Assembly (NCBI GenBank): GCA_049642465.1
Contig: JBAROV010000137.1
Location: 1 to 64,000, forward strand
DNA: 64,000 nucleotides
Direction of reading: 5' to 3'
Origin: CAWDPQ01 sp049642465
GTDB lineage: Bacteria > Acidobacteriota > Vicinamibacteria > Vicinamibacterales > 2-12-FULL-66-21
In this document: in pieces, positions 9,121 to 17,515 of the stretch
How positions within the stretch are numbered: position 1 is the stretch's first letter
How the letters are laid out: each line of letters starts with the position of its first letter
Notes under the pieces: model-generated
Seen by the model: the letters and a program-made list of their open reading frames with translations, nothing else
Databases searched by the model: none
Told to the model about the DNA's origin: nothing
Program-made: the position numbers and the translations under genes

Positions 9121-9900
9121 ATGGATCTAGCGCTCGCCGATAAAGTGGCCATCGTCACCGGGTCCAGCCGCGGGCTCGGGCTCGCGAGCGCACGCGCGCT
9201 GGTTGCCGAAGGTTGCCGCGTCTGCATTTGCGCGCGCGGCAGCGAACGACTTGCTGAAGCAGCCATTGAAGTTGACGCGGCCGCGCGCAAGCCCAACATG
9301 GTGCTGGCGGTCCAGGCCGACGTTTCCACCCAGGCCGGCGTGGAGCTGGTGATCGCTCGGACGATTGAAACGTTCGGTCGCCTTGACGTGCTCGTCAACA
9401 ACGTGGGGCGGGCCGCTGGCGCGGGCATCCTCGATACATCCGACGTCGAATGGCAGGCCGCGTTCGATGAAACGCTGTTTCCCGCGATTCGCGCCTCGCG
9501 CGCCGCGGTCCCGCACCTGCGACAAGCAGGCGGCGGCGCGATTCTGATGATCGCATCGATCTACGGACGCGAGGCGGGCGGCCGCATGACCTACAATGCC
9601 GTCAAAGCCGCCGAAATCAGCCTCGCGAAATCGCTCGCGCACCAGCTCGCACCGTTGAACATTCGCGTGAACAGCATCGCGCCCGGTTCGATCCTGTTTC
9701 CTGGTGGCTCGTGGCACAAGCGGCAGCAGGCCGACCCGGATGGGATCGCGGCATTCATCACCCGTGAGCTGCCCTTCGGCCGGTTCGGCCGGCCGGACGA
9801 AGTCGGCGCGGTCGTGGCGTTCCTCGCGTCGCCTCGTGCGAGTTGGGTGAGCGGCGCCTCGATCGTCGTGGATGGCGGTCAGAGTCGGTCGAATATCTAG
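9121..9900 (+). CDS. SDR family NAD(P)-dependent oxidoreductase
   Basis: A 259-residue classical short-chain dehydrogenase/reductase. The cofactor motif is VTGSSRGLGLASA (the TGxxxGxG pattern), NNVG follows strand 4, the catalytic Ser is in MIASIYG and the catalytic Tyr/Lys in YNAVK. The C-terminus GASIVVDGGQ is typical of FabG-like enzymes. Substrate cannot be assigned. It lies 16 bases after the DUF547 gene on the same strand. Confidence 0.92.
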   Translation: MDLALADKVAIVTGSSRGLGLASARALVAEGCRVCICARGSERLAEAAIEVDAAARKPNMVLAVQADVSTQAGVELVIARTIETFGRLDVLVNNVGRAAGAGILDTSDVEWQAAFDETLFPAIRASRAAVPHLRQAGGGAILMIASIYGREAGGRMTYNAVKAAEISLAKSLAHQLAPLNIRVNSIAPGSILFPGGSWHKRQQADPDGIAAFITRELPFGRFGRPDEVGAVVAFLASPRASWVSGASIVVDGGQSRSNI

Positions 9901-9915
9901 TGGCCAGGAGCGAGC

Positions 9916-11301
9916 GTGCTCACACAGATCGCTGACCTGATTCAATCCACTGCCGACGTGCTCTTCGTTCCGGTCCTGGTCATCGTTCTCTTTGGAACGG
10001 GCCTCTTTCTCACCATTCGACTCCGCGGCGTGCAATTCCGCAGGTTTGCCGACGCGCTGCGCGCGTTCTTCAGCCGCGGCTCGAGTGCCACTGCCGGTGC
10101 ACTGACGCCATTTCAGGCGTTCATGACCGCCCTTGCGGCAACGATCGGAACCGGCAACATCGCTGGCGTGGCCGTCGGGGTCGTTTCCGGTGGCCCCGGG
10201 ACGCTGTTCTGGATCTGGTGCTACGGCCTCTTCGCCACGGCGATCAAGTTCAGCGAAGCAGTCCTCGGCCTGACGTTCCGTCAGGTCCACGGCGAACATC
10301 TGCAGTCCGGTCCGATGTTCTACTTGCGCGATGGCCTGCGGTCGCCAGCGCTTGCGCTCGCCTACGCCGTCGTTGCCGGCATCGCGGCGTTGACGACGAC
10401 GCCGTTTACGCAGACCAATTCGATAGCGCTGGTGTGGAACACGCAGGTGGGAGTGCCGCTGTGGATTTCAGGCGTCGTGGTGGCGATACTCACGTGGCTC
10501 GTCATCATTGGCGGCATCAAGTCGATCGGCCGTGCGGCGGAGAAGCTCACCCCGTTGAAAGTGGGTTTGTTTCTCGCCGGCTCTCTCATCGTCATCATCA
10601 GTTTCGCCACGAGGATTCCCGCTGTGCTCGCCATGGTCTTCCGTGAAGCGTTCACGGTGCAGTCCGCACTGGGCTTCGGGATCTTTACCGCCATGCGCTA
10701 TGGACTGGCGCGCGGCCTGTATGCGAACGAGGCAGGCTATGGAACTGCGGCGGTGGCCTACGGCACCGCGCGCAGCAGCACTCCCGTCCAGCAGGGACTG
10801 AACGCGGTCATGGAGGTGTTCATCGTTTCGTTCGGCACGTGCACGCTGACGGCGTTGACCGTGCTGTTGACCGGCGCGTGGACTTCCGGACAAACGAGTA
10901 CGGCCGCCGTCGCGCTGGCCTTCAACGCCGCGATGCCGGGGGTTGGCGGCTACATTGTCGCCTTTTGTGTCTTTCTCTTCGGCTACACCACGCTGATTGG
11001 ATGGGCGTTTTACGGGGAGCAGTTCCTCGAGTACTGGTTGGGCCGCCGCGTCGTCGTACCTTACCGGTGGATCTACTGTTTGCTGATCCCGTTTGGCGCC
11101 GTCGCCAAGGTGAACCTCGTCTGGGCGTGGGGAGACCTGATGAATGCGCTCCAGATTTTCCCGAATCTGATTGGGGTACTGGCCCTGAGTGGGATTGCCG
11201 GAAAAGTAGCGCTCGCCCCCTTACAGAACGCACGAGGGCCCCGGCTTGCCTCCGGCACTCACGAAGAGCACGAAGGCCCGACGACCACGAAGCCCATTTA
11301 A
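9916..11301 (+). CDS. AGCS family sodium:alanine/glycine symporter
   Basis: A 461-residue polytopic inner-membrane protein with about 10-11 hydrophobic segments. The family signature region is present (ALAATIGTGNIAGVAVGVVS) together with KFSEAVLGL and LARGLYANEAGYGTAA. AGCS transporters import alanine or glycine with sodium. The GTG start at 9916 is preceded by CAGGAGCG. The last 15 residues (RLASGTHEEHEGPTTTKPI) derive from a repeat-like sequence resembling the CACGAAGAGCACGAAG intergenic repeats, so the C-terminus may have been extended by repeat DNA. Confidence 0.93.
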   Translation: MLTQIADLIQSTADVLFVPVLVIVLFGTGLFLTIRLRGVQFRRFADALRAFFSRGSSATAGALTPFQAFMTALAATIGTGNIAGVAVGVVSGGPGTLFWIWCYGLFATAIKFSEAVLGLTFRQVHGEHLQSGPMFYLRDGLRSPALALAYAVVAGIAALTTTPFTQTNSIALVWNTQVGVPLWISGVVVAILTWLVIIGGIKSIGRAAEKLTPLKVGLFLAGSLIVIISFATRIPAVLAMVFREAFTVQSALGFGIFTAMRYGLARGLYANEAGYGTAAVAYGTARSSTPVQQGLNAVMEVFIVSFGTCTLTALTVLLTGAWTSGQTSTAAVALAFNAAMPGVGGYIVAFCVFLFGYTTLIGWAFYGEQFLEYWLGRRVVVPYRWIYCLLIPFGAVAKVNLVWAWGDLMNALQIFPNLIGVLALSGIAGKVALAPLQNARGPRLASGTHEEHEGPTTTKPI

Positions 11302-11428
11302 CCCGAGGGTCAGCGAAGAACGGCGGAGGCGGTTTCGCCTATTGATCGCCGTGTGCCACCCTGCTACCATCATCGCCGCGCTGTGCTGCTGGCACCGGCG
11401 CTAATTCCAAGAACAGCAACGGCTTCCC

Positions 11429-13846
11429 ATGACGTCCCGTTCGCTCTCCGCCACGTTCCCGGTTGTGTCCGGCGACAAGGACCGGCTGCTGCAACAAGCG
11501 CTGGAGCGGCTGAATGCGGCTCCGGCGCCGCTTGGTGTCATCTCGGACCCCATCGTCACCGCGGTTCATCGTTTGCCGGCGGCTACGGCATCCGTCGTCC
11601 CTTATCCCCCCGGAACCGATGAACGCCTGCGTGGAGCATTGGCAGCGCGCGGAATCGAACAGCTTTACACGCACCAGGCCGAGGCGTTCGCGCACATTCT
11701 TGCCGGGCGGAACGTCGTCACCGTTACGCCGACGGCGTCTGGCAAGACCCTCTGTTACAACGGGCCGGTCCTCAACGCAATTCTTCAGGATCCGTCCACA
11801 CGAGCGCTGTATCTGTTCCCGACGAAAGCGCTCGCACAGGATCAGCTCGCAGAGCTGCACGCCTTATCGGAGCTGGTGACTCGCGGCACGGAGGCGGAGA
11901 TTGGCGTCTTCACCTACGATGGCGACACTCCGGCCGACGCCCGCCGCGCCATTCGGGGCAAGGCCCACGTCGTCCTCAGCAACCCCGACATGGTGCACTC
12001 GGGCATTCTTCCGCACCACCCGCGATGGGCGAAGCTGTTCGAAAACCTGCGCTTCGTGATCATCGACGAGTTGCACGCCTATCGCGGAGTCTTTGGCAGC
12101 CATCTCGCTAACATCATCCGGCGTCTGCACCGCGTGTGCCGGCACTACGGATCGAATCCCACTTTCGTCTGCTCGTCCGCGACGATCGCGAACCCAAAGG
12201 ACCTCGCCGAAGGACTGACGGAGCGTCCTTTCGAGCTGGTTGAAAAAAGCGGCGCGCCCAGTGGTGAGAAATTCTTCTTGTTCGTGAATCCGCCGGTCCT
12301 GAACGCGCAGTTGGGAATTCGCCGTTCGTATCTGTCCGAAGCTCGCCGCATCGCGCTTGAATTCCTCAAGCACAACCTCCAGCTGATTCTGTTCGCGCAG
12401 AGTCGGCTGGCGGTCGAGATTCTGACGACCTATCTCAAGGATGCGTTTCAAGGCCCGCCGGGAGCTGCTGACGTGATTCGCGGTTATCGCGGTGGGTATC
12501 TGCCAAATCGCCGTCGCGAGATCGAACGCGGACTGCGCGAGGGCCAGGTTCGAGCGGTTGTTTCGACCAACGCGCTGGAGCTCGGCATCGACATCGGCGC
12601 ACTGGATGTGTCGATCATCGCAGGCTACCCAGGAACGATTGCCGCGACCTGGCAGCGAGCGGGCCGTGCAGGCCGGCGAACCACCCGGTCGGCCGCCGTG
12701 TTGGTCGCGAGCAGTGCACCCATCGATCAGTTCATCGTGCGGAATCCCTCGTACTTCTTCGAATCTTCCCCCGAACACGCGCTCATCAACCCCGACAACC
12801 TGCACATCCTGCTCGATCACGTGAAGTGCGCGGCGTTTGAGCTGCCGTTTGCCGACAGCGAGCAATTCGGCAACGAACCGGTGCAGGAAGTTCTATCGGT
12901 CCTCGCTGAGGAAGGCTTCGTGCATCACGCCGACGGCCAGTGGAACTGGACGAGCGAGTCGTATCCAGCCGATGCCGTCAGCCTGCGGTCCGTTTCATCC
13001 GATAACTTCATCGTCGTAGACACGACGCACGGTGAGCGCGTCATCGGGGAGACGGATTTCACGAGTGGCCCCTCGACACTTCACGAGAAAGCGATCTACA
13101 TCGTCGAAGGTCAGTTGTTCCAGGTAGAACGCCTGGATTTCGATGGACGGAAGGCGTTCGTGCGGCACGTTGAATGCGACTACTACACCAACGCGATCAC
13201 TTTCACGAAGGTGACCATCCTCGATACCTTTGCCAGCGAGCGCGATGCCGCGATGCGATCGCACGGAGAGGTCCACGTCGTCTCGCGCGTCGTGGGATTC
13301 AAGAAGATCAAGTTCTACACCAATGAAAACATCGGATCGGGCGAGCTCGATTTGCCAGAGCAGCAGATGCATACCTCGTCGTACTGGCTGACGATTCCAG
13401 CCAGTGTGATGGCGCCCATGCCGTACGCCGCAGACGACAAACGTGACGGCGTGGTCGGTCTGGCCTTTGCGATGCGCCACGTTGCGCAGTTGCTGTTGAT
13501 GTGCGACGGTCACGACATCGGTCTTTCTATCGATGGCGGGAGCCTGGATCGATCGACCAGAACCGGTGGTTTAGGGGGGATTCCCGAGGCCCTCGCGCTC
13601 GAGCCGAACATCTTCATCTACGACAACTATCCAGGCGGCATCGGTTTCAGCCGTCCGCTTTATGAGATGCACGGATTGTTGCTCGAGCGCACGCGAGACT
13701 TGATTGCAGGATGCCCGTGCGATTCCGGGTGCCCGTCTTGTGTAGGTCCCGAAGGTCACACGGGGCCGTACGCCAAGCAGGTGGCGTCCCGGATTCTGGA
13801 TGCACTCCTCACGGGCGGGCCTGATGCGCCGCTCGAGGCATTCTGA
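11429..13846 (+). CDS. mrfA: MrfA-like DEAD/DEAH helicase with DUF1998 domain
   Basis: An 805-residue superfamily 2 helicase. Motif I is TASGKTLC, motif II IIDELHAYRG, motif III SSATIANP, and motif VI sits in QRAGRAGRRT. The C-terminal DUF1998 module carries the four-cysteine cluster CPCDSGCPSC near residues 765-775. This is the architecture of Bacillus MrfA (YprA), a helicase of a mitomycin C repair pathway independent of UvrABC. The next gene encodes the MrfB-like nuclease and the two overlap by one base (TGATG), so they are translationally coupled, as in Bacillus. A Hrq1-type helicase is the alternative name for the same family. Confidence 0.9.
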   Translation: MTSRSLSATFPVVSGDKDRLLQQALERLNAAPAPLGVISDPIVTAVHRLPAATASVVPYPPGTDERLRGALAARGIEQLYTHQAEAFAHILAGRNVVTVTPTASGKTLCYNGPVLNAILQDPSTRALYLFPTKALAQDQLAELHALSELVTRGTEAEIGVFTYDGDTPADARRAIRGKAHVVLSNPDMVHSGILPHHPRWAKLFENLRFVIIDELHAYRGVFGSHLANIIRRLHRVCRHYGSNPTFVCSSATIANPKDLAEGLTERPFELVEKSGAPSGEKFFLFVNPPVLNAQLGIRRSYLSEARRIALEFLKHNLQLILFAQSRLAVEILTTYLKDAFQGPPGAADVIRGYRGGYLPNRRREIERGLREGQVRAVVSTNALELGIDIGALDVSIIAGYPGTIAATWQRAGRAGRRTTRSAAVLVASSAPIDQFIVRNPSYFFESSPEHALINPDNLHILLDHVKCAAFELPFADSEQFGNEPVQEVLSVLAEEGFVHHADGQWNWTSESYPADAVSLRSVSSDNFIVVDTTHGERVIGETDFTSGPSTLHEKAIYIVEGQLFQVERLDFDGRKAFVRHVECDYYTNAITFTKVTILDTFASERDAAMRSHGEVHVVSRVVGFKKIKFYTNENIGSGELDLPEQQMHTSSYWLTIPASVMAPMPYAADDKRDGVVGLAFAMRHVAQLLLMCDGHDIGLSIDGGSLDRSTRTGGLGGIPEALALEPNIFIYDNYPGGIGFSRPLYEMHGLLLERTRDLIAGCPCDSGCPSCVGPEGHTGPYAKQVASRILDALLTGGPDAPLEAF

Positions 13847-15249
13847 TGGAGCTTTCGTCACGGCTCCGCGCCATCGTTCGTGCAGCTCCACGGCGGGAGC
13901 TTACCTACGAGCCGGACACCGGGCGCTTTGAAGGGACGATCGACCTCCAACGGATCGCCGAGATTCTTGGCGGGCGCCCTCTCGAGACGACATTCGGGAA
14001 TTGCCTGGCCATCGATCGCCGCTACGAGTCGGATCGTTGGCATGGAGATGTCCAGATCGGCAGTTGCGAGCTGGACGATTGCGACGATCTTCGTCTGTTG
14101 GATCCGTCGCTGACATTCGACGACCGTCAGCGGTCCCAGTGGCGAGCGCCCAGCCTCCGCCAAGGCTACGGCGGGTCCGCCGGAGCTTTCAGCGATGGCG
14201 GAAGCGCAGCGAGTCGAGCCGCCAGGACGGTTTTTATCGATCTTGAAACCACCGGCATGAGCGGAGGCGCAGGAACCGTGGCGTTTCTCGTGGGCTGCGG
14301 CTACTTCGACTTCGGCGCCTTTCAAGTCAGACAATTCCTTCTGACGAGTTACGCGTCCGAGCGCGCGCTGCTGTCAGCAGTCACTGAATTCTTCGGCGGC
14401 ACCGATCTCATCGTCACCTACAACGGCAAGACATTCGACGTTCCCGTGATGGAGACACGGTGGTCGTTTCACCGCCTGCCCATGCCGGATTTCAGCCAGC
14501 AGGTGCCGCATTTCGACATGCTCCATCCGGCGAGGCGTCTCTGGAGTTCCCGTATCGGGGCGGACGATGGGAGCGGCGAGAGCGGATGCCGGTTGACCAC
14601 GCTCGAGCGCGACGTGCTCGGGTTCAGGCGGATCGGAGACGTGCACGGGTTCGAGATTCCAGGCCGCTTCTTTCAGTTCCTGCGCACGGGCGATCCGCGG
14701 CCGCTCGAACCGGTTCTCGAGCACAACCGTCTCGACCTTGTGTCGCTCGCTGTGGTCACGGGTCATGCCCTGCGGCTCGCCCGTGCGGGCGATCAGGCGT
14801 GTCGTGATGAAAGCGAGGCGCTGGCGCTCGGACGGGTCCTCGAGCGCGCGCGCGTCCTGGATCGCGCCGAGGCGTGCTATCGCCGCGCCGCTACTTCGTC
14901 GTGCGTCGATGTGAGAGGGGAAGCGCTTTACAGGCTTGGCTTGCGGTGCCGGCGCGATCGTCGCTTTGATGAAGCCGCAGTCGCCTGGCGTGAAATGGTG
15001 ACGCTGACGGAATCCGCGTCGTGCCGACGTCGCGCCGGCATGAAACAGTTGCGGCAATTCGCGCTCGAGGCGCTCGCGATTCACCAGGAACATCGAGAGC
15101 GCGATCTCGACGCTGCGCGGGAGCTGGCTCTCTTTGCGCTGACCGACGAGGACGCCCCGGCGTCACGAGCCGAGGGGCTGCGTCACCGGGTGGCGAGGCT
15201 CGACCGGAAACTCGCCAGAAAAAGAAACGCCCAGCTCCTGTGGAGCTGA
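13846..15249 (+). CDS. mrfB: MrfB-like RNase H-fold 3'-5' exonuclease
   Basis: A 467-residue protein with an RNase H-like (DnaQ/DEDD) exonuclease domain at about residues 125-310: VFIDLETTGMSGG gives the Asp/Glu pair, TYNGKTFDVPVM the second acidic site, and EHNRLDLVSL the last. The C-terminal third is helical and TPR-like (RAEACYRRAA, ALYRLGLRCR). Together with MrfA it would remove DNA crosslink adducts. Residues about 102-115 (SLRQGYGGSAGAF) are encoded by a dispersed repeat inserted between the N-terminal and nuclease domains. The last codons also encode the rpmE terminator on the other strand. Confidence 0.87.
   Translation: MELSSRLRAIVRAAPRRELTYEPDTGRFEGTIDLQRIAEILGGRPLETTFGNCLAIDRRYESDRWHGDVQIGSCELDDCDDLRLLDPSLTFDDRQRSQWRAPSLRQGYGGSAGAFSDGGSAASRAARTVFIDLETTGMSGGAGTVAFLVGCGYFDFGAFQVRQFLLTSYASERALLSAVTEFFGGTDLIVTYNGKTFDVPVMETRWSFHRLPMPDFSQQVPHFDMLHPARRLWSSRIGADDGSGESGCRLTTLERDVLGFRRIGDVHGFEIPGRFFQFLRTGDPRPLEPVLEHNRLDLVSLAVVTGHALRLARAGDQACRDESEALALGRVLERARVLDRAEACYRRAATSSCVDVRGEALYRLGLRCRRDRRFDEAAVAWREMVTLTESASCRRRAGMKQLRQFALEALAIHQEHRERDLDAARELALFALTDEDAPASRAEGLRHRVARLDRKLARKRNAQLLWS
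14150..14184 (+). repeat. Dispersed repeat copy inside mrfB
   Basis: GCCTCCGCCAAGGCTACGGCGG-type sequence, encoding SLRQGYGGSA in frame. A related copy lies at 41899-41935 between tig and tRNA-Leu (GCCTCCGC ... GCTACGGCGGAC). Confidence 0.5.
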
Positions 15250-15252
15250 GCG
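15217..15252 (-). terminator. Rho-independent terminator of rpmE
   Basis: Read on the minus strand, CGCTCAGCTCC-ACA-GGAGCTGGGCG forms an 11-bp stem with a three-base loop (15252 to 15228), followed by TTTCTTTTT. It begins about 24 bases after the rpmE stop and lies inside the last codons and just past the stop of the convergent mrfB. Confidence 0.75.
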
Positions 15253-15276
15253 CGAGAGTGAAGTCCAGGTCCAGAA

Positions 15277-15534
15277 CTACTTCGTTGCCGTTTGTTTCTT
15301 TGCGGTCTTTTGCGCCGCCTTTCGGCTTTCTGAAGTCTGCGCGCCAAACCGCTTGGTGAACCGCTCGACTCGGCCTTCCGTATCGACGAGCTTCTGCCGC
15401 CCCGTGAAAAACGGGTGGCAGTTGTTGCAGATCTCGAGGTGCAGCTCAGGCTTGGTTGAGCGAGTCTTCCACGTCGCCCCGCACGCGCACCGCGCCTCGA
15501 TCTCGTAATACTTCGGGTGAATACCTTCCTTCAC
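15277..15534 (-). CDS. rpmE: 50S ribosomal protein L31
   Basis: 85 residues, starting MKEGIHPKYYEIEARC. The zinc-type (C+) L31 motif is present: a Cys-Ala-Cys pair early and CNNC in LEICNNCHPFFTG. The C-terminus is a basic tail (AAQKTAKKQTATK). GTG start at 15534 with GAAGGAG about six bases upstream. It is a component of the large ribosomal subunit. Confidence 0.97.
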   Translation of the reverse strand: MKEGIHPKYYEIEARCACGATWKTRSTKPELHLEICNNCHPFFTGRQKLVDTEGRVERFTKRFGAQTSESRKAAQKTAKKQTATK

Positions 15535-15566
15535 GGATGACTCCTTCGGGCTTTCGGCAAAAAGAC

Positions 15567-15572
15567 AGTATA
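15567..15572 (-). promoter_or_regulatory. -10 hexamer of the rpmE promoter
   Basis: TATACT on the minus strand (15572-15567), about 33 bases upstream of the rpmE GTG; a weak -35 (TTCAGC) lies 18 bases further up. Confidence 0.4.
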
Positions 15573-15597
15573 TCAGAGGGGTTTGAACAGGCTGAAC

Positions 15598-16563
15598 CTA
15601 TTCGATATCCACCGTTCTGCCCCATCTGTGCCGCTTCAGTTCTGCCAGGGTGTCAGCAGCCAGCGGGCGGCCATCGCTCAGGGCGATGTTGTCCTCCACG
15701 TGCCGGAGCTTCCGCATCCCGGGTATGACGGTGCTGACGGCCGGATGGTGAAGGATGTGCCGGAGCGTCAGCTCGGGCAGCGTCATACCTTTCGGCACCA
15801 CGGGGCGCAGCTTCGCGACCCGCTCCAGCGTTTGCCGAAGATTGTCTGGATTGAAATACAGATTCCGGAAATCCCCCTGCGGCCACCGGGACTCCGGGGT
15901 CAAGGTGCCCGTGAGGCTGCCCTCGTCAAACGGGACACGGGCGATGACCGCGAGGTTGTGCTCCTCGCAGTACGGGAAGAGCTGATCTTCGGGACTCTGG
16001 TCGAAGACGTTGTAGACGACCTGCACGGCATCGACGAGTCCGGTGTCGAGGGCGCGGAGCACGTTCTCAGGTTGCCAGCGGTTGATGCTGATGCCTATAC
16101 CGGTGACGAGCTTCTGGCGTTTGAGATCGTTCGCCGCTTTCTGCCAACGAGTGTCAGAAGCCCAGTGATCCGACCAGACGTGAAACTGCAGTAGATCGAT
16201 CGTCGAGACGCCGATGTTGTGCAGACTCTTGTCGCAGTACTCGCGGATGTGATCGGGAGGGAAGACCTCGTCCAGCGAGTACTCCGGCTTGGCCGGCCAT
16301 CGACGATTCTTTGGCGGGATTTTCGTGGCGACGTAAATGCGTTTGCCTTGATGCCGTCGCAGCGTTTCGCCGAGGAGCCGTTCGCTGTGTCCGTCGCCGT
16401 ATGCCCATGCCGTGTCAAAGAAGTTGCACCCGAGTTCGATGGATCGGTCGAGCGACGCGTGCGACTCCGCATCGTCGCTTCCCGTCCACCCTGCCATTCC
16501 CCACATGCCGTAGCCAACTTCAGAGACCTGCCAGCCGAGTCTGCCGAATGTTCGGTATCTCAC
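15598..16563 (-). CDS. Aldo/keto reductase
   Basis: About 321 residues of an (alpha/beta)8 NADPH-dependent aldo/keto reductase. The catalytic tetrad can be placed: Asp and Tyr in FFDTAWAYGDG, Lys in VATKIPP, His in LLQFHVW. The C-terminal nucleotide-binding part includes VSTVIPGMRKLRHVEDN. I chose GTG 16563 (VRYRTFGRLGWQVSEVGYG), seven bases after TATCAT. The open frame extends to 16620, but that extension is encoded by low-complexity repeat DNA. Substrate unknown. Confidence 0.92.
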   Translation of the reverse strand: MRYRTFGRLGWQVSEVGYGMWGMAGWTGSDDAESHASLDRSIELGCNFFDTAWAYGDGHSERLLGETLRRHQGKRIYVATKIPPKNRRWPAKPEYSLDEVFPPDHIREYCDKSLHNIGVSTIDLLQFHVWSDHWASDTRWQKAANDLKRQKLVTGIGISINRWQPENVLRALDTGLVDAVQVVYNVFDQSPEDQLFPYCEEHNLAVIARVPFDEGSLTGTLTPESRWPQGDFRNLYFNPDNLRQTLERVAKLRPVVPKGMTLPELTLRHILHHPAVSTVIPGMRKLRHVEDNIALSDGRPLAADTLAELKRHRWGRTVDIE

Positions 16564-16570
16564 GGGGCCG

Positions 16571-16576
16571 ATGATA
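16571..16576 (-). promoter_or_regulatory. -10-like hexamer before the aldo/keto reductase
   Basis: TATCAT on the minus strand, seven bases upstream of the GTG at 16563; leaderless arrangement. Confidence 0.3.
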
Positions 16577-16582
16577 GCAACG

Positions 16583-16754
16583 TCAACTCCCAACTCCCAA
16601 TTCCTGTCCGCCGTCGTCATTGTTCACTGCTCGCGGGGCCCCACCCCCGCTCGCTCTCGCTCGGCGGCGCGGCTTCGCCGCGCTTCCCTCCGGCGCCTCG
16701 CTCGGGCCGCAGGCGCTTCTCCCTCCCGTTCTCCCGTCCTCCCGTCCTCCCAAC
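16583..16754. repeat. Composite dispersed-repeat block
   Basis: Non-coding. It contains CAACTCCCAACTCCC, then an element starting ACTGCTCGCGGGGCCCCA and ending GGCCGCAGGCGCTTCTCCC, then (CCCGTCCT) runs. The element recurs at 39694-39779 and a partial copy lies at 53465-53515; a short inverted copy is inside the Ku gene. Confidence 0.65.
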
Positions 16755-16785
16755 AAAAAAAAGCCCGCGGAACAAGTCCGCGGGC
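16755..16785 (-). terminator. Rho-independent terminator downstream of the S8-GNAT operon
   Basis: On the minus strand GCCCGCGG-ACTTGTT-CCGCGGGC is a perfect 8-bp GC stem followed by eight T residues. It lies about 90 bases past the GNAT stop. Confidence 0.85.
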
Positions 16786-16873
16786 CGGCACTTTCGCAGG
16801 GTCTGGTCTGCCGTCTTTCGACCTTGCTCAAGACGGCTCTGAGCGTGTCGAAGGTCCGCTTTGGCAGACGCGC

Positions 16874-17515
16874 TTAATTACGAGTCGCTGACGCGCGACA
16901 CATCCACTCCCACCAATCGTCGGAGACGATCGACCACAGCACCTGATCGTGATAGACGCCGTCGCGGAGGAATGATTTCCGCAGCACGCCTTCGCGCGTG
17001 GCGCCAAGTTTCTGTAACGCGCCATTGCCGCGGCCGTTGAGAATCGACGAGCGCGCTTCGACGCGTGTCGTGCCGAGCGCGCCAAAGGTGAACTGCAGCA
17101 CGACGCGCGCGGCCGTCTGGAACAGGCCGCTGCCCCAGAATTGCGAGCCGATCGCGAAACCCCACTCGACGACTTGCATGGAGAGTCCGAGTTGACGCAC
17201 CTGGATGATCCCGACGGCGTCTTCCGAGCCAGCCGGGACGATGCCGTAGCAGATATAGCGACCGGCATTGCGCTCTTGCTGGGCCCACGTGATGAAACGC
17301 TCGAACCCGGCGACCGTAGTCGGCGGCGGCGAAATGAACCGGCTCACTTCTTCGGTGCTGAGCATCTGCAACAGCGAGGCGGCATCCGAGAGGCGAAGCT
17401 CACGAAGGGTCAGCTCGCCCGCCTGCAGGACCGGAAGAGCGTTCCGCCAGTTTGTCGTGGTCACGGTTGCACCAGCTGCCGGCATCGTGACGATTCCAGT
17501 TGCAGTGCGGATCAC
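16874..17515 (-). CDS. GNAT family N-acetyltransferase (RimJ/RimL-like)
   Basis: 213 residues with a GNAT fold: ELTLRELRLSDAASLLQML at the N-terminus, YGIVPAGSEDAVGIIQVR in the middle, WGFAIGSQFWGSGLFQTA as the acetyl-CoA pyrophosphate loop region, and LNGRGNGALQKLGATREGVLRKSF at the end, as in RimJ/RimL-type protein acetyltransferases. The GTG start overlaps the S8 protease stop (GTGA) and has a perfect GGAGGT five bases upstream, encoded within the protease's last codons, so translation is coupled. A larger in-frame ORF up to 17713 is just a shadow of the protease repeat. Confidence 0.88.
   Translation of the reverse strand: MIRTATGIVTMPAAGATVTTTNWRNALPVLQAGELTLRELRLSDAASLLQMLSTEEVSRFISPPPTTVAGFERFITWAQQERNAGRYICYGIVPAGSEDAVGIIQVRQLGLSMQVVEWGFAIGSQFWGSGLFQTAARVVLQFTFGALGTTRVEARSSILNGRGNGALQKLGATREGVLRKSFLRDGVYHDQVLWSIVSDDWWEWMCRASATRN

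Noticed and set aside
16567..16620. N-terminal extension of the aldo/keto reductase
   Set aside because: Encoded by CCCAACTCCC-type repeat DNA; the conserved start is at GTG 16563.
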